Shown here piece after piece: positions 33,544 to 45,440 of a DNA stretch of 64,000 bases; the first letter of the stretch is position 1, and every line of letters starts with the position of its first letter. The stretch is from Tetrapyrgos nigripes (taxonomy: Eukaryota > Basidiomycota > Agaricomycetes > Agaricales > Campanellaceae): the NCBI GenBank assembly GCA_013368315.1, contig JAACJM010000045.1:1-64000 (forward strand). The letters are read 5' to 3'. Below the pieces are notes generated by a model. It ran no database searches. It saw only the letters and a list, made by a program, of their open reading frames with translations, and had not been told where the DNA came from. The position numbers were made by a program, and so were the translations under genes.

Positions 33544-36500
33544 ATGAGCACAAACCCTCTCCCGACCCGTCAATTCATATCCCCGAGCAACCCCAGGTCA
33601 TCCAAATTGATATCAGCATCTACGGAAGACAGACAGCCAAACGAGAATCGCGTCAATAAACGTGCGGAAGCACCACCTGCTCTCAGGTCTGCTCCTACAC
33701 CTCGAGTACGAAACTCGTTTGCTCTGGGAACGCGGCTAAAGGCTGGAAATGGTCAGATTGTATCGAGAGGTGGAGGGAATGGACGAGGAAGGGGGATGGT
33801 AGGAAGTGGTGGGACTAGACCAGCTACAAGTGCTAGACTCGGAAGTGATAAGCAAGGTTGGGTGTCTGGCCCAAATCCATCCACTGGGATTCAGGGAGCT
33901 GGCGAAGCAGGATACAAATCTGCCTGGTCAGGAGCTATCGCCAATATGGTTCGCAACAGGAAACAGCAGGAGACTTCCACTTCGACTCTCAGGCCCAAAC
34001 CAACCTTCCCTCATCTCCCCAAGAAACCTCAGCTCTCATTCCCCGAATTTCGTCCCAATGCTCGTGGTCAACTTCTCCATAATAACGAAGATCCCGATGA
34101 TATGCCTCCGCCGACGCCTAAACCGCTGTTCTTCAGCCAGTCTTCGGAGATGCAGTCTCAGTCTAGGGAGGTGGTACCCAGGCAGAAGACGATGCTCAAC
34201 TGGAGTGGAAAGCCTCATATGAACTTTGGTTTGAATGCGAATGCGGTGGGTGCGTCGCAGTTGCGTGGACGGTTGGAGTCTCTGGTTGAAAATGGCCAGC
34301 AGGATGCACATGGTATGGATGGGCCTCGGGAAGCGAAGAGGCGGAGGTTGGATTATGGACAGGGGGATAGTATGCATGGGTCGACGACAGGTGGTTCTAC
34401 GTCTACTACTCTGATGAATGGACAGAAGGAAGCAGATATTACTATGCAGGAACCCGAAGAACAACAGGGCCAACCCACTGTACCCGCTCATAATTTTTCG
34501 TCTCCTTCACTTCCTTCTCTTCTTCCTCTTACTGCCCAACCGGAACCTGAGCCACGGCTTCAAACCCAGTCCCAAACCCAGCCCCAAAGGGAAGCAGATA
34601 TTACTATGCAGGAACCCAAAGAACAACAACAGCAATCCACAGTACTTGTTCATCATTCTTCGTCGTCTCCTTCACCTCCTTCACCTCTTCCTCTGACTGC
34701 CCAACCGGAACCTGAACCCCAGCTTCAAACCCAGTCTCAAGCTCAGCCCCTGCCCCAGTCCCAGCCTGAACCCGAGCAGCCCCAAACGCAAACTACGTCG
34801 TCTCAAATCCAAACCGTCCAAATCCGCGTCAAAAGCGAGGAACGTGACTCTCTCATACCTCGTTCTCCCACTGCCAGCACTTCTACTTCCTCTCCTCCCC
34901 ATCCTTCCTCTTCCTCTTCACGCTACTCGATGCTCACAGGCTCCCATTGGGCTCATCCCTTACCGGATGATTGCTTGAAAACCAAAAACAAGGCAGGGTG
35001 GAAAGACGCTCGCCAGGTGTGGTATGAACGAGAAGCGGAAAGGTTGAAGGGGAAGGGGTTGAAGATTGTGAGGTGGTTTTTTAGGTGAGTGGAGGTTCGA
35101 GGGTCTTGATTTGGGTTTTTAATACGATTTTTCTTTTTTCTCTTTTTGTGTATGAGATCTAATTTGCTAACGCGTTGACTCTCTTACTCGTTTCGTCGTT
35201 CTTAGAGATGATGGCATGACTATTGATTGGTGAGTCGAAGTTCCAAGTTCTCTCAAAAAACCGTATGTATATTCATGATTTTTTTTCTCTCTGCGTGACA
35301 GGCGCAGTCCTAAACCCGTTTGGTCGGATACCCTTCTACCAGTTGACAGCGACAACGACGGAAAGCAAGGACAAGGAGAGGGAGAAGCATCAACATCTAT
35401 ACAGAAGACGAATATAACAGACACGATGAAGAAGGGGAATAACGCCAATACGGGTACGGATAGGAACGCTATGGACGTGGACGTGTACTTGGACGTAAAT
35501 CCAAATACCTTGACATCCTCCACTCCAGCTTCTATACAATCTACCACTGCCAAAAATACATTTACCACCACCAAACCCTCACAGCCCTCGCAATCTCTAT
35601 ACACAACCTCTCATCCTCCTGCCTTTGTAGCTACCACCAACACCAATGCAGACGCCAATACCCGTGTTAACCCCGACTCCAACTCCAATTCCAACTCCAA
35701 TCTCACCGCCAATCCAAACCCACAGACAAAGTCGCAGCCGAAGAAGAAGCCAAAGATGAAACGACGCAGAAAGAACTTGTTAGCGGGAGGCCGACCACCA
35801 CCACCACCACCAGACCCACATATGCTAAAGTTACTCGAGTCGGGAACGGGATTGGATGCGAATTCGGCGATTGATTTGACTTTGGCTTGGGATAAATCTG
35901 AATTTACAGAGGGAAGTAGGAGTGAGAGTGGGATTGGGATTGGGGCAGGGGCTGGTGTAGCTGGGGCAAGGGCTGGCTCTGGCGGTCATGACAACGGCAA
36001 TAGCACTGGTACTGGTAACGTCGCGGGTAGGGATGGCGGTGTGGACACGGATATAAACGTGGATATGGACGTTGATGGGCACAAGGACAAGGACAATGAT
36101 GGGAAGAAGGACGACAGGGATAAACCACCACATATGGATATGGATCTGCACAGAGAGATGGCCATAGTCGAGGAACAGACGGGTACACCGAGGGTTGGGC
36201 AAACAGAGACCGAGACAGAGATGCAGAGAGCACCTTCAGAGCGTCCGCATCGCTCTATTCCCACTGTTGGGCGACCCCAGTCAATCGAGCCAATACCACC
36301 AGTCTCGCAATTGGACGAAAGACAGACTCCGACTCAGACACCTATACAAGCGCATACACAAACGCATATACAGAGCGAAATTGCATTGCCACCACCACCA
36401 GAATGCCAACCACAATTGCAATCCCAATCTCGTCGCTCAGAAATCCAAGAGACCCATGCAGGATGGACTACAATACCCGAACCTCGCTCTCCTTCACGAT

Positions 36501-38900
36501 CACCCGGACTAGAGCTTGGACGAGAACTTGATCAAGTATCTGCTACTGATTATGACTGGATTGAGTTGTTTGGAGAATCCGATGTGGAACCAGAACGAGA
36601 ACGAGATCAGTTGCTTGTTGGTGTTGGTGTTAGCGTTGGTTCTGGTTCTGGTCCTGGTTCAAGCGGACGTGGACGTGGACGCGGTGCGATCAGGACTTAT
36701 GGAGGAAGGAATAAAGGCAAGGGTACAACGAGTACGACAAGTCAGGGTGGCCCGGAGCGATCGATTTTGGATTATAGGATTAGTCTGGGTGATGTGGAGA
36801 GAGTGCGAGAGCGAGGAATGCAGGAACATGCAGAAGCAGAGGCAGAGCAGATGAAGATGGACATGGATACACCCCCGATAGGCAATGTTTCAGCACTGTC
36901 TGGTTCGGCTTCGTTGACTACGGCTACTACTTCAACGCAAGGAGGGAAATCACCAGACAATTCTAGCACCGACTTCGATCCCAACTCCCCACCTGACGCC
37001 TCAATCACTGCCACTGTCACCGTAATACCCATCGAAATCCCTCCTTCCCTTGCAGCCTCTGTCAACGAAACGACTTATGTCCCTCATTTCGAAAAGGGAA
37101 AGAGGTCAAGTCTAACCCCGTCCGGTAGTGGAACCGGACCTTACTCTCCTCCTACCGTCACCGTAGGGAGAAGGTCAGCTTTGGGTCGGAAGGCTTCAGA
37201 GGTGTTATCGGGAGCTGGCTCTAGGACCAGTTCTGGTTCACCAACTCGAGCTGCGAATTCTGCCCGTGCTAGCCCAGCGGCTTCCAGTTCTATGACTACT
37301 ATTCACCATTCTGGGTCAACTTCCCAGCTTGCAGATCTTGCTGAGAGGCTCAAGCAACCTAATGTTATCTCGTCTTCTCGGCCAGAGACTACGACGCCAT
37401 CCTCTGATAAGGCCGATAAACAGAGTGTTTTGCAAACTGTTACTCAGACTCATATCGATTATCACCGTCACTCTGATCAAGCTGGGTCCCTGTCTTCTAC
37501 ACCAGGAACTTTGTCGGTCTCTAGTCACAGTCCACCGGCCTCGTCAGAGACAGAACTCCAGCCTCTCCAGAAGCAATTATCGCAACAGCCCCCTTCTATC
37601 CCACACCTTGACTTACGTCGTTGCTCTATTACATCCAAATCCCACTCCTCACCGAGATTCAGCTTCCAATCCGGTCAACCCAACACCCAATCCAAATTCA
37701 AATCCAAATCTCCCATTGCGTCAAAGACCAAATTACAGCCAAAAGTGCACCACCGAAGTTCTAATGCCAGTACGAGCTCTTTGGACTGTGACAAGGAGGC
37801 AGACAAGAACCTCAATGAATTGGAGGAAGGTGAAGATGGGCTCATCATTGTTGGAAACTTTAACGGTAGCGAGGACGAACCCAAACCTGAGCATCATACT
37901 CAAGTCGATGTAGAGATGCGGTACAGTGGCAGCTCGAACATCGCTAATGCAAGAGCGGTCGAAAAGGGCAAGGGGAAGCAAGCAGACGCCGTCGACCCAG
38001 ACAACAGCATCAACTCAAGGGTCACTTTGACCGTTGGATCAGCTCGTGAGGCAAGAGCTCTACCGCCAGCTTCCCTGCTCAATCCCCTTCATGACCGTCA
38101 AAAGCTGAAGATGGAGAGGTTAGCATTAGAGTTTCTGAAGCAGTGAGTGCTCCTCTTCTGAGTCTGACGTGCTGTCTGATTTCAACTCATTGCGAAACAG
38201 GTTTGTGTTGACTTTCGACAATGATCGCTCAGCACTGGAGAGTGCGTACACTGGAGCTGGGATATTTTCGTGCACTGTTCACCAGTTGCATCCTTTGGCT
38301 GGGTCAGACCTGTCTACGTCTGCTGCTAGGAGATTTGCTGCTGAGGTTTTGGATGGTGAGTTTTAGACGTCCAATTTAGATATCATTTCAACGTATAGAT
38401 CAATGTGTCTAGTTCCCATGCCCATACAAGGTTCCAGTAAGATTGGTCAAGCTCTTCGGTCACTTGGTCGTCACGAATTCTTCCCTCGAGATTCAACGCT
38501 TGATTTGGATTACGACCTGCTCTATCTCGGCCACGAGTCCACTGCGTCTTTGCCTCCTTCGTTCTTTCCAAGTACCTCACCTTCCCCGTCACACCAATCC
38601 TCTCCAAACGACCTAAGCATACTCTTGACTGCTCACTCACAACTCGTTATTCCATTTCCCGGTGAACCTTCCCTAGATCAACGTGTCGCCATCGATCAAA
38701 CTTTTCTGCTCATAAAACCCGAAAATAAGGTTGCGAAGAGTACTGGGACCCTCACTCTCACAAAGGATGGACATGACTGGTGCGGTTGGCCTTTGGACGT
38801 TTTGTCTCATCAGATGGTAGTGAGAGATGTACCTTGGCTACCTGCTAACAAATTGAGGAAAGTTATGCCGTGGTTAGACGAAGTCATTGGGGACGGCTAG
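33544..38900 (+). CDS. Large low-complexity protein with C-terminal NTF2-like domain (Mex67/NXF-like)
   Basis: Exons 33544-35084, 35206-35229 (24-bp microexon), 35302-38142, 38201-38355 and 38413-38900 join with GT-AG borders and closed phases, giving 1682 residues. The short exon joins RWFFR to DDGMTIDW and then PKPVWSDTLLP, a block I loosely associate with Mex67-type export factors. The last two hundred residues look like an NTF2 fold: EFLKQFVLTFDNDRSALES, GSSKIGQALRSLG, LLTAHSQL, GWPLDVLSHQMVVRD. This resembles the NXF/Mex67 domain that binds a small partner in mRNA export. Most of the middle is low complexity (Gln/Pro-, Asn-, Gly- and Ser-rich) with two tandem copies of a segment of about 50 residues starting EADITMQEP. 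No leucine-rich repeats were recognised, so a plain Mex67 orthologue is doubtful. Fragments of its exon 3 lie at 12.7 and 18.5 kb. Confidence 0.7.
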
Positions 38901-39283
38901 GTATTACTTCGGGCTAGGCTCAGAACAGCACATTTCTAGATTATCGTTGTTTTACTTGCTTTCAAGTTGCATTATTGCTACCTTATTTTTGTTCAAGTTC
39001 TTCACTCTTCCTGCCTGTTTTTCTTTCGCGACTGGCTTTTTATATCGTTTAGTGTAGGATTGCGAACGTGAAGAAGAATAGTGTATACATAGATAGCTGT
39101 CCCGGTCATGACTGGAAAGGATAATTCATTTGTATCTTTCATTGGCAACACTATGTAGTCGAAGAGTCGCACTACGAAGTACACACATACAACACCGACG
39201 CTAGCACTCCTTTTAACTTTTCGTTGCAGTCATTAGCCCATTGAACCATTCCAATGGTATCATGAATCATTCTCCGTCATGCT

Positions 39284-41438
39284 TTAAAGCTGTCCATTAG
39301 CGTACGCTTCATCCAACTTCGTAACCAATCTCAAAATGACATTAATTTGTTCAACTGCTGTCGGTATGTCAAGTTTGCTCCATCCTCCGTCGACCAAAGC
39401 TGCCCATAGGTAGTCTGGCTGAGGGATTATCCTGGGTAAAAGAACGTCTATGAGATACAGCAGAAACGAGAGCGATAGCTAGCGGCCTTACCCAATCGTT
39501 GGAATACTGGATGCACCAAGCACACTGCTGCCTCCAGCGCCGTACCTGCACATTTTGACAATCAGAAAAGCGAATGAATAAACTAGAATGATCTAGACAT
39601 ACCACATTGACGATTTCCCATTCACTACCTGAGGTGCAAGCAACGCCATTCGTAACTTGTCTTCTGTTCCACTGAACGACTCAATGTACAATTCATGTAA
39701 CAAGCTGCCTGATGAACCATTTCTGTTTAAAAGACGAGAAAAGACTCATTCAACACACACAGCCTCCAATTGAGATAGAAGGGGTCACTCACGCCATGGT
39801 CCACATAGGCTCTAGGTCGCCTGTAGGTTTGTAGACAGGACTTCCAGTGCTGAAGTCGTCTTTCCATTCCAATGCACCAAAATGCTCGCATACAATGGCA
39901 GCTTTGGCATTGGCCATGATCTCTGGCCTCTCATCCATCCATGCGGATTCGTTGAGATGATGTCCAGACATGTGTCCCGTCGTTATCACGAAACTGTGGG
40001 CAGGAAAAGAAGAGTCAATTTTGATGATTACGTAAGAAGACAAGGGTGAAAAGGAACAAACTCGATGCTGATGGTTGGGCGATGTTGGGCAAAGACTTCA
40101 GCCATTGCGAGCAGTAGAATAGGCCCTGCATACCGTGACAAAGTTAGCGTCAGAACATTGGTATAGAGCAGAAACGTACCATTCTCCTCAATGATAGACG
40201 GACCGTCGCCTATTGTAGACACATGCATGTTAACAATATTCTGTCCAGAAGCACTCACAAGCACTCACTATGTGTGTAAATGATAATCGAATCATTCGTC
40301 CCCGAAGTCCCCGTCAAATGCCCATGAACCGTCGAAGTAGTCGCTTCAATACTCGGTGCGTCCAATACCACCGTCGCATTATCAACCAATCCTTCTTTAA
40401 TCAACTCCCTGATTGTCTCTCCAGTAGAGTTTCCAACATAAACCGCTGGAACATCGTACAGATTTCCATCACCTGGAGCACCGTCGTTGGGAAGAAATTG
40501 GTTCGCGCCGTTCTCGTCAGAAGTGTTGACCCAAGATGCTATGACAGCTTCGACACCCATAGTTCGGAGAGTTGTGAAGTTGAGGGTTTTGGCGGATTGC
40601 CAGTGAGGGTTGGATAAGTTGCCGAGCTACATAGTGATGAAAGAGGGTTTTGAGGTGTCAAGCCGAGATGTATATGCTGGAAAGACAAAAAAAAAAAATC
40701 ACCTCGGGGATATCATCAGCAGGGATGTCGCGTGACGTCCTAAAGAGCACCAGTCAGTTCCCGATATCCTTGAAGACACAATCACAACTCCTCACCCAAG
40801 CAGCTTATAACCGGGCAAAAGGTAATTCCTCGTCGGACTAGGATTGTCGAAAAACACGATTCCGCCTGTTTCTGGAAGGCCTGTAAAGTCCAATGTGGAG
40901 TTGTCACTGCCCGTCATCGTCGCGTCAAGTGCATATGTCCCAGCATCGATAAGAGGAGCCGTGCGACCTTCTAAGCCACTGTCTCCACTCCAGGGCCAAT
41001 AGCCTGTTGTAGGAAGACCCAGAGAGGTACCGTTTTTGAGATTGAGGGAAAGTGACCACCAGCGAGCGTCCCATCTATGAAAAGGCATCGTCATTACGAG
41101 AGGAATGAAAATCTATAAGGTTACACACTTATGCACCGTGTAATTCAAAAATTCCACATCCAACCCAGCAATCCTCATAGAACGTGCAACCAAATCTGTC
41201 AAAGTGTTCTGGTTGTCGTTACCAGCTATCACGAACAAGTCAGCCAAATGCTCTCTTCGCACACAAATGGCAACGTACTCCACCTGGGGCCCCTCAGATT
41301 TGTTTGGTAGAGCCTGTCGTGAAGCAATTGCTGCTGCCTCTGGTTCAAAGTGGGTGCAACCCATGCAGCGACCGGCGTCAGCCAAATGGCTAGTAGGGGA
41401 GCTAGACACAGAAGAGACCAATTTGAGCGGGAGTGCAT
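39284..41438 (-). pseudogene. Secreted M28-like zinc peptidase, apparent 2-bp frameshift
   Basis: Minus-strand multi-exon gene. It starts at 41438 with a signal peptide (MHSRSNWSLLCLAPLLAIWL). A protease-associated type region follows (VPAVYVGNSTGETIRELI), then the M28-like block THS-DGPSIIEENG, TGHMSGHHLNESAW and CEHFGALEWKDD. The end carries VNGKSSMWYGAGGSSVLG and PQPDYLWAALVDGGWSKLD, with a stop at 39284. Splice phases checked around the THS/DGPS junction close well. In the first exon, near 41250, the frame reading GPRWSTLPFVCEE must switch to the frame reading EHLADLFVIAGNDNQ. The simplest explanation is two extra bases in a GAGAG run. If this is real the gene is dead; if it is a sequencing error the enzyme is intact. 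The family would act outside the cell on peptides. Confidence 0.7.
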
Positions 41439-42827
41439 TATGACGCAGCTACGGAATACGAACCTGTTGAACAGTGTCCTTTTTATAGCTGCGAGGAGGG
41501 CCACCGGGATTGACAAAGATTTTTCGGATGAAGCATTTCTTTTCAGTTTTGAGGCATCTCATGTGACGGCGTTCCCGGCGTCATGTCTCATAAAATTGTC
41601 ATCTGATTAGGGCCAGCCGCCAACCCTGACCTTGAAGTCGCTGTTGAAGTGGGGTCCTTGGGGATGGGTGACTGGGGTAAATTCTATCAGATGCCGCCTG
41701 TCAGTGGCTTCAACGATGTATGAAAGCGCCTGCCCATGCGGCCGGGTCTCGAACGCAGCAGTTCTCGTAATTCTGTACCATGAAGAATGCACAAGGAATG
41801 TAACGTAAAGACGATGGGGAGCTTTGGCCGGGAATTCAATCTGTGCTCGATAAGGCACCAGTCTGCTACCGAACAAACCGTCGGACAAGGATTTTATTGG
41901 TGCAGAAGTAAATCCATTGCCAACGGACGTCGTGAGAATAAATGCTGAGCCAGATAAAAAGTAGAGTTCAGAAAGCGTCTTCCGTTGGATGAGGAGAAAA
42001 TAGCATAAGTACCGGCTCTATACTGCTCAAGTTCAACAACGCCGCCCAAATTTTTCTAAAGGACGACCCGGCCGGCAGCTCGGATGATACGTTTGACCCA
42101 TTGACCTATCCATTCCTTCTGATGGATTTTGCGGGCGCACCAAGAAGTTTTTCAGGACAAGTGTCAAGAATGGTTCATTTCAGCAAAAGTACAGCGACAA
42201 TTCTGCTAGTGGTCCCACGCCTCGGAAGCACCGTTGTACATTGACGTGCACTCTCCTCTCAACGTTCCTACCCTAGCTTCTAGTCAAAGGTGCCAGATAA
42301 GCTCCTTGAAAAATGGCAAATAATAGATACGACGACGTACCAAAATAGACGAATGTGCCTCATGGTGGTAGCAGCGTAAGCATTTAACCTTAACCCTAAC
42401 TCCCGACACGTTCCCCTGCTCCTCCCGACTACATGGCCTCCAAAAGACAGCTCTTCATGGACTTATCGAGACCAGTGTTGAATCGTTTCAGTGTGTGCTG
42501 TTAAATCAAAATGCCAATTTATTGATATAACCACTTCCAGCTACGAGCTTGAAATGCGAAATGAGCAGTATAGTACACATTGAGCATACAATATCGATAT
42601 ACACACCAGACGTACACAAGCGGCGCTGACAGCTCTACCGATATGAAGTGCTATCCCCAAGCCTCAAGGACCTTAAACCACGACATTCCATCGACTCTGG
42701 AGCAGGAGCATCGCTCTCAAGGTTGACAAAACGCGTCAACCTCGAAAAAAGTTGACCTCGGCCTCCATGATGAACACATGTACGACCTCGTCCAGAGACT
42801 ACAAAAACAACGACAAGACATGAACCT
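41439..42827. other. Intergenic region
   Basis: A minus-strand frame of 93 codons (41888-41607, starting MSDGLFGSRLVPYRAQ) looks moderately coding-like but has no recognised domain and no clear exon partners. Nothing else was seen. Confidence 0.3.
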
Positions 42828-43820
42828 TCAAAGCTTCCCAGGCCGTTTAAAAATATAAAACCCAAAAGCATCTCGTTCTGGCTTCGGCTTTTTTCCCTTC
42901 AGTTCTTTGACATATTCTCTATCCGTTCTCAGCCGTTTCTGTATATCAACTGGGATTTCGGGCTGTAGAACCGAACGAATAGGTTAGTATCCTTCTTATC
43001 CACTAGCAAGAGTGTCAAACTCACTAGTCCAAACTTGACTTTGTGCTTTTTCAATAGAGCGCCGATGAGTGGATCCAAGTACCCGCATGATCGTCGGTGT
43101 CCCTCCCATTTACCCACGTAAGATTCATCCTTCAGCTGCTTGCAGCCTATGCATCTAATCCAATTATTATCCATCTCCTCGACGAAGGGATCATTGGAAT
43201 ATTGCCAAACTCTTTGGTTCGCCGTACTGGCCAGTTTTATGGGGGCTGGGACTGGTCGACTAGTAGCGCGAGGAGTCTGTGATTACACCTCTTGTCAGTA
43301 CGACTTCCTCGCATGATGACGATAATGATAAATGACATACCTTCAATGGATATGACTGGCTCGATGCTTTGGGTTGGGTGCTAGCCAACAACTTCCATCG
43401 CGCATCGGGTTGAGCTTCAACATTGTCAACTGGGACAATAGAGTCAGAGGACCGTTGCTTCCTCTTCCTCGGCTGGGTCTCCTGCTCAGGCTGTCCGCGG
43501 CAGTCACGATGAACTTCAGACTGCGCAGTAGTGATAATGGTGGGTTTTGGCTGCGTGTTCCAGGCCTCTCGGATTCGAGAGGTGTTGGGCTTGGCTTTAT
43601 AAGATCGTCCAGTGGTAACCTGTTCCTGTACCTGTTGCGCCTTTGGCGACAATTTCCGGGGTCGACTGCTTCTCGCATTCGAAGGACCAGTCTCGTTGGC
43701 CTGAGCCGCAGTAGTCGTCTCCTCGGCAGCCTGAGTTGCATGAGCAGTGGCAGGTCGCGACGAATCGACGACGAATTCGAATTGGTGAGCCGGAGTTGGA
43801 ATTGTTGTTCGTGTTCGCAT
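42828..43820 (-). CDS. Orphan protein with Cys/His zinc-binding-like cluster, 288 residues
   Basis: Minus-strand exons 43820-43341, 43276-43025 and 42962-42828 splice with GT-AG borders and close to 288 residues. The N-terminal half is disordered and rich in Thr, Ala, Gln and Pro, with basic patches (RKRKQRSSD). The C-terminal half holds RCIGCKQLKDE, then GKWEGHRRSC: a C-x2-C-x14-H-x3-C arrangement that could bind zinc, followed by charged helices (RLRTDREYVKELKGKK). A nuclear role is plausible but this is inference. I do not recognise the family. It ends close to no other gene and is not part of a cluster. Confidence 0.7.
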
Positions 43821-44164
43821 TGTATGATGAGAAAGGGACCAAGGGTAGTGTTATAGAAGAGGTGAGTTGGTATAATGAGATGGGGACTTCTAGGAGAAGT
43901 AAACGAGGATGGTATGGTATGCTGGTTGGAAGAGTAAAGAGACCTCTAATTGTTTAAAACCTTTTATGATGCTCGGCTAATCAGCTAATTTTCCCTTTGT
44001 TCGTGCTTGAATGTTGGATAATCCCAAAAAAGGATACTACTTACATCTTTTCTTTGTTACAGGGCCTTGTTCTCTTTTTAGAGATGGCCAGTGGCAATCT
44101 CCCCGATCAGAACTGCCTAAGAAATCCTGGTACCCTACTCCGACGACATGGGTTACTTCGACTT
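43821..44164. other. Intergenic
   Basis: Upstream flank of the minus-strand orphan gene. No gene was recognised. Confidence 0.4.
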
Positions 44165-44172
44165 TGCTCAAG
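44165..44172. repeat. Left 8-bp target-site duplication
   Basis: TGCTCAAG, identical to 44872-44879. Confidence 0.8.
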
Positions 44173-44871
44173 GGCCCCTGAAAATAGGTGATGATGCGGG
44201 CCGGAAAATTTGGCATTTTGGCCAGTTCGTGTCCGAACTATTTCGAGCCCGTTCTCGAAAAATTTGTCCAAACCTGGGACTGGCCTCCTCCCAGGTCCAT
44301 TTTTTGCCCGAACTGGGATACCGGCCTATAGAAAGTATGTATTTTACATAGAGAATCTAAGTTTTCTGTCAGTCCATCTCTTCTTCAATTTCGTATTTAT
44401 TGCACCCACGAAAATTGGCCATGACCTTTTCCAACGCTGAGTGCTTCTCTCGAAGTATCTTGAATGTCTCGAAGTCAGTAGCAGAGATGTCAACCCATAA
44501 TTCGTTGTTTCTTGGAGATGTTGAGAGCAGTGTGAGGAAATTCTGCGAAGGGAGATGCATGTATCCTTTAACGTGAAATTGAGAGAACGCTGGTGAGAAT
44601 TTGAGTGGTGTCTACTTCATTGAAGACCTATTAAGGAAAGAACGAAAGTAGATGAAAGCTCACTGCTTAGAAATAGCCATATGCGGAATAAGGTCGGCGG
44701 GCTAGGAATCAGTGACTCAGTGCATGTGGAGTTGAGCCATCGGCGCCTGTAAGTAGCCTATTGTCCGGGAGGCCTATTGTCGTCCAAACCCAAGTCGGCG
44801 TTGTGACCCTTTGAGCCCACTTTTTGTCCAAACCGCCAGTCGGGATCATCACCTATTTTCAGGAGTCCTCC
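44173..44871. mobile_element. Second hAT-like MITE, 699 bp, 8-bp TSD
   Basis: Inverted ends share CCTGAAAATAGGTGATGAT, a few bases inside each border. TGCTCAAG flanks both sides. The interior repeats GTCC-AAAC-type motifs (TTGTCCAAACC) in both orientations. There is no transposase frame. The last few terminal bases differ between ends, so the element is somewhat diverged. Its ends differ from those of the MITE at 7168, so it belongs to a separate family. Confidence 0.75.
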
Positions 44872-44879
44872 TGCTCAAG
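44872..44879. repeat. Right 8-bp target-site duplication
   Basis: TGCTCAAG, identical to 44165-44172. Confidence 0.8.
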
Positions 44880-45440
44880 ACACCACGAGTATTTATACCA
44901 CGGGCGAGTAGCTGTAGAACTAGTTAGTAGTTCAGACCCGTCGCTTGTACTCGATCAACAAGGAAAAAATATCCACCGCTCACAACATCCTCGTAGTGGT
45001 AGTCTTTCTTATGACTCGGATCAGTGAGAGAACAATGTGGCGCAGCAGTGCATATGAAGTAGCGACCCCTGTTTATACAATCGTACTGGTACATGGCAAT
45101 CGTAACACCATATCGAAGAATCTGAGACGTTTCGGGTATGTATCGTAAAGCAAAATGTCAGCCAGTTGCGCTCCGACGATACTGGACTGAAGCGTGCACA
45201 TTGATATCAATGCTGCCAAGCACTTTCAATGTCACGGAGGTCCAAACGTCGAAGAGCTGCCAGTGTAACAATATCGGATCCTTGAATCCAGCGAGGCCCT
45301 ACAGCCTTCTGCATCGCTCTTATGGAATACTTCTAGAAAAAAGATGGTGCAAAGAGAAATGACCATCTTCAAGTTATCCATATGTATGACGGCCACGGTT
45401 TGAAGGCACGTATAGTAACTATACAACTTGTACAGGAATC

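Noticed and set aside
35831..36264. Minus-strand frames rich in Pro/Cys/Ser opposite the NTF2-domain gene
   Set aside because: They are shadows of low-complexity coding DNA on the plus strand, where exon phases close.
41230..41275. A 29-bp intron explaining the M28 frame change
   Set aside because: Too short compared with the other introns of the gene; a 2-bp insertion in a GAGAG run is simpler.
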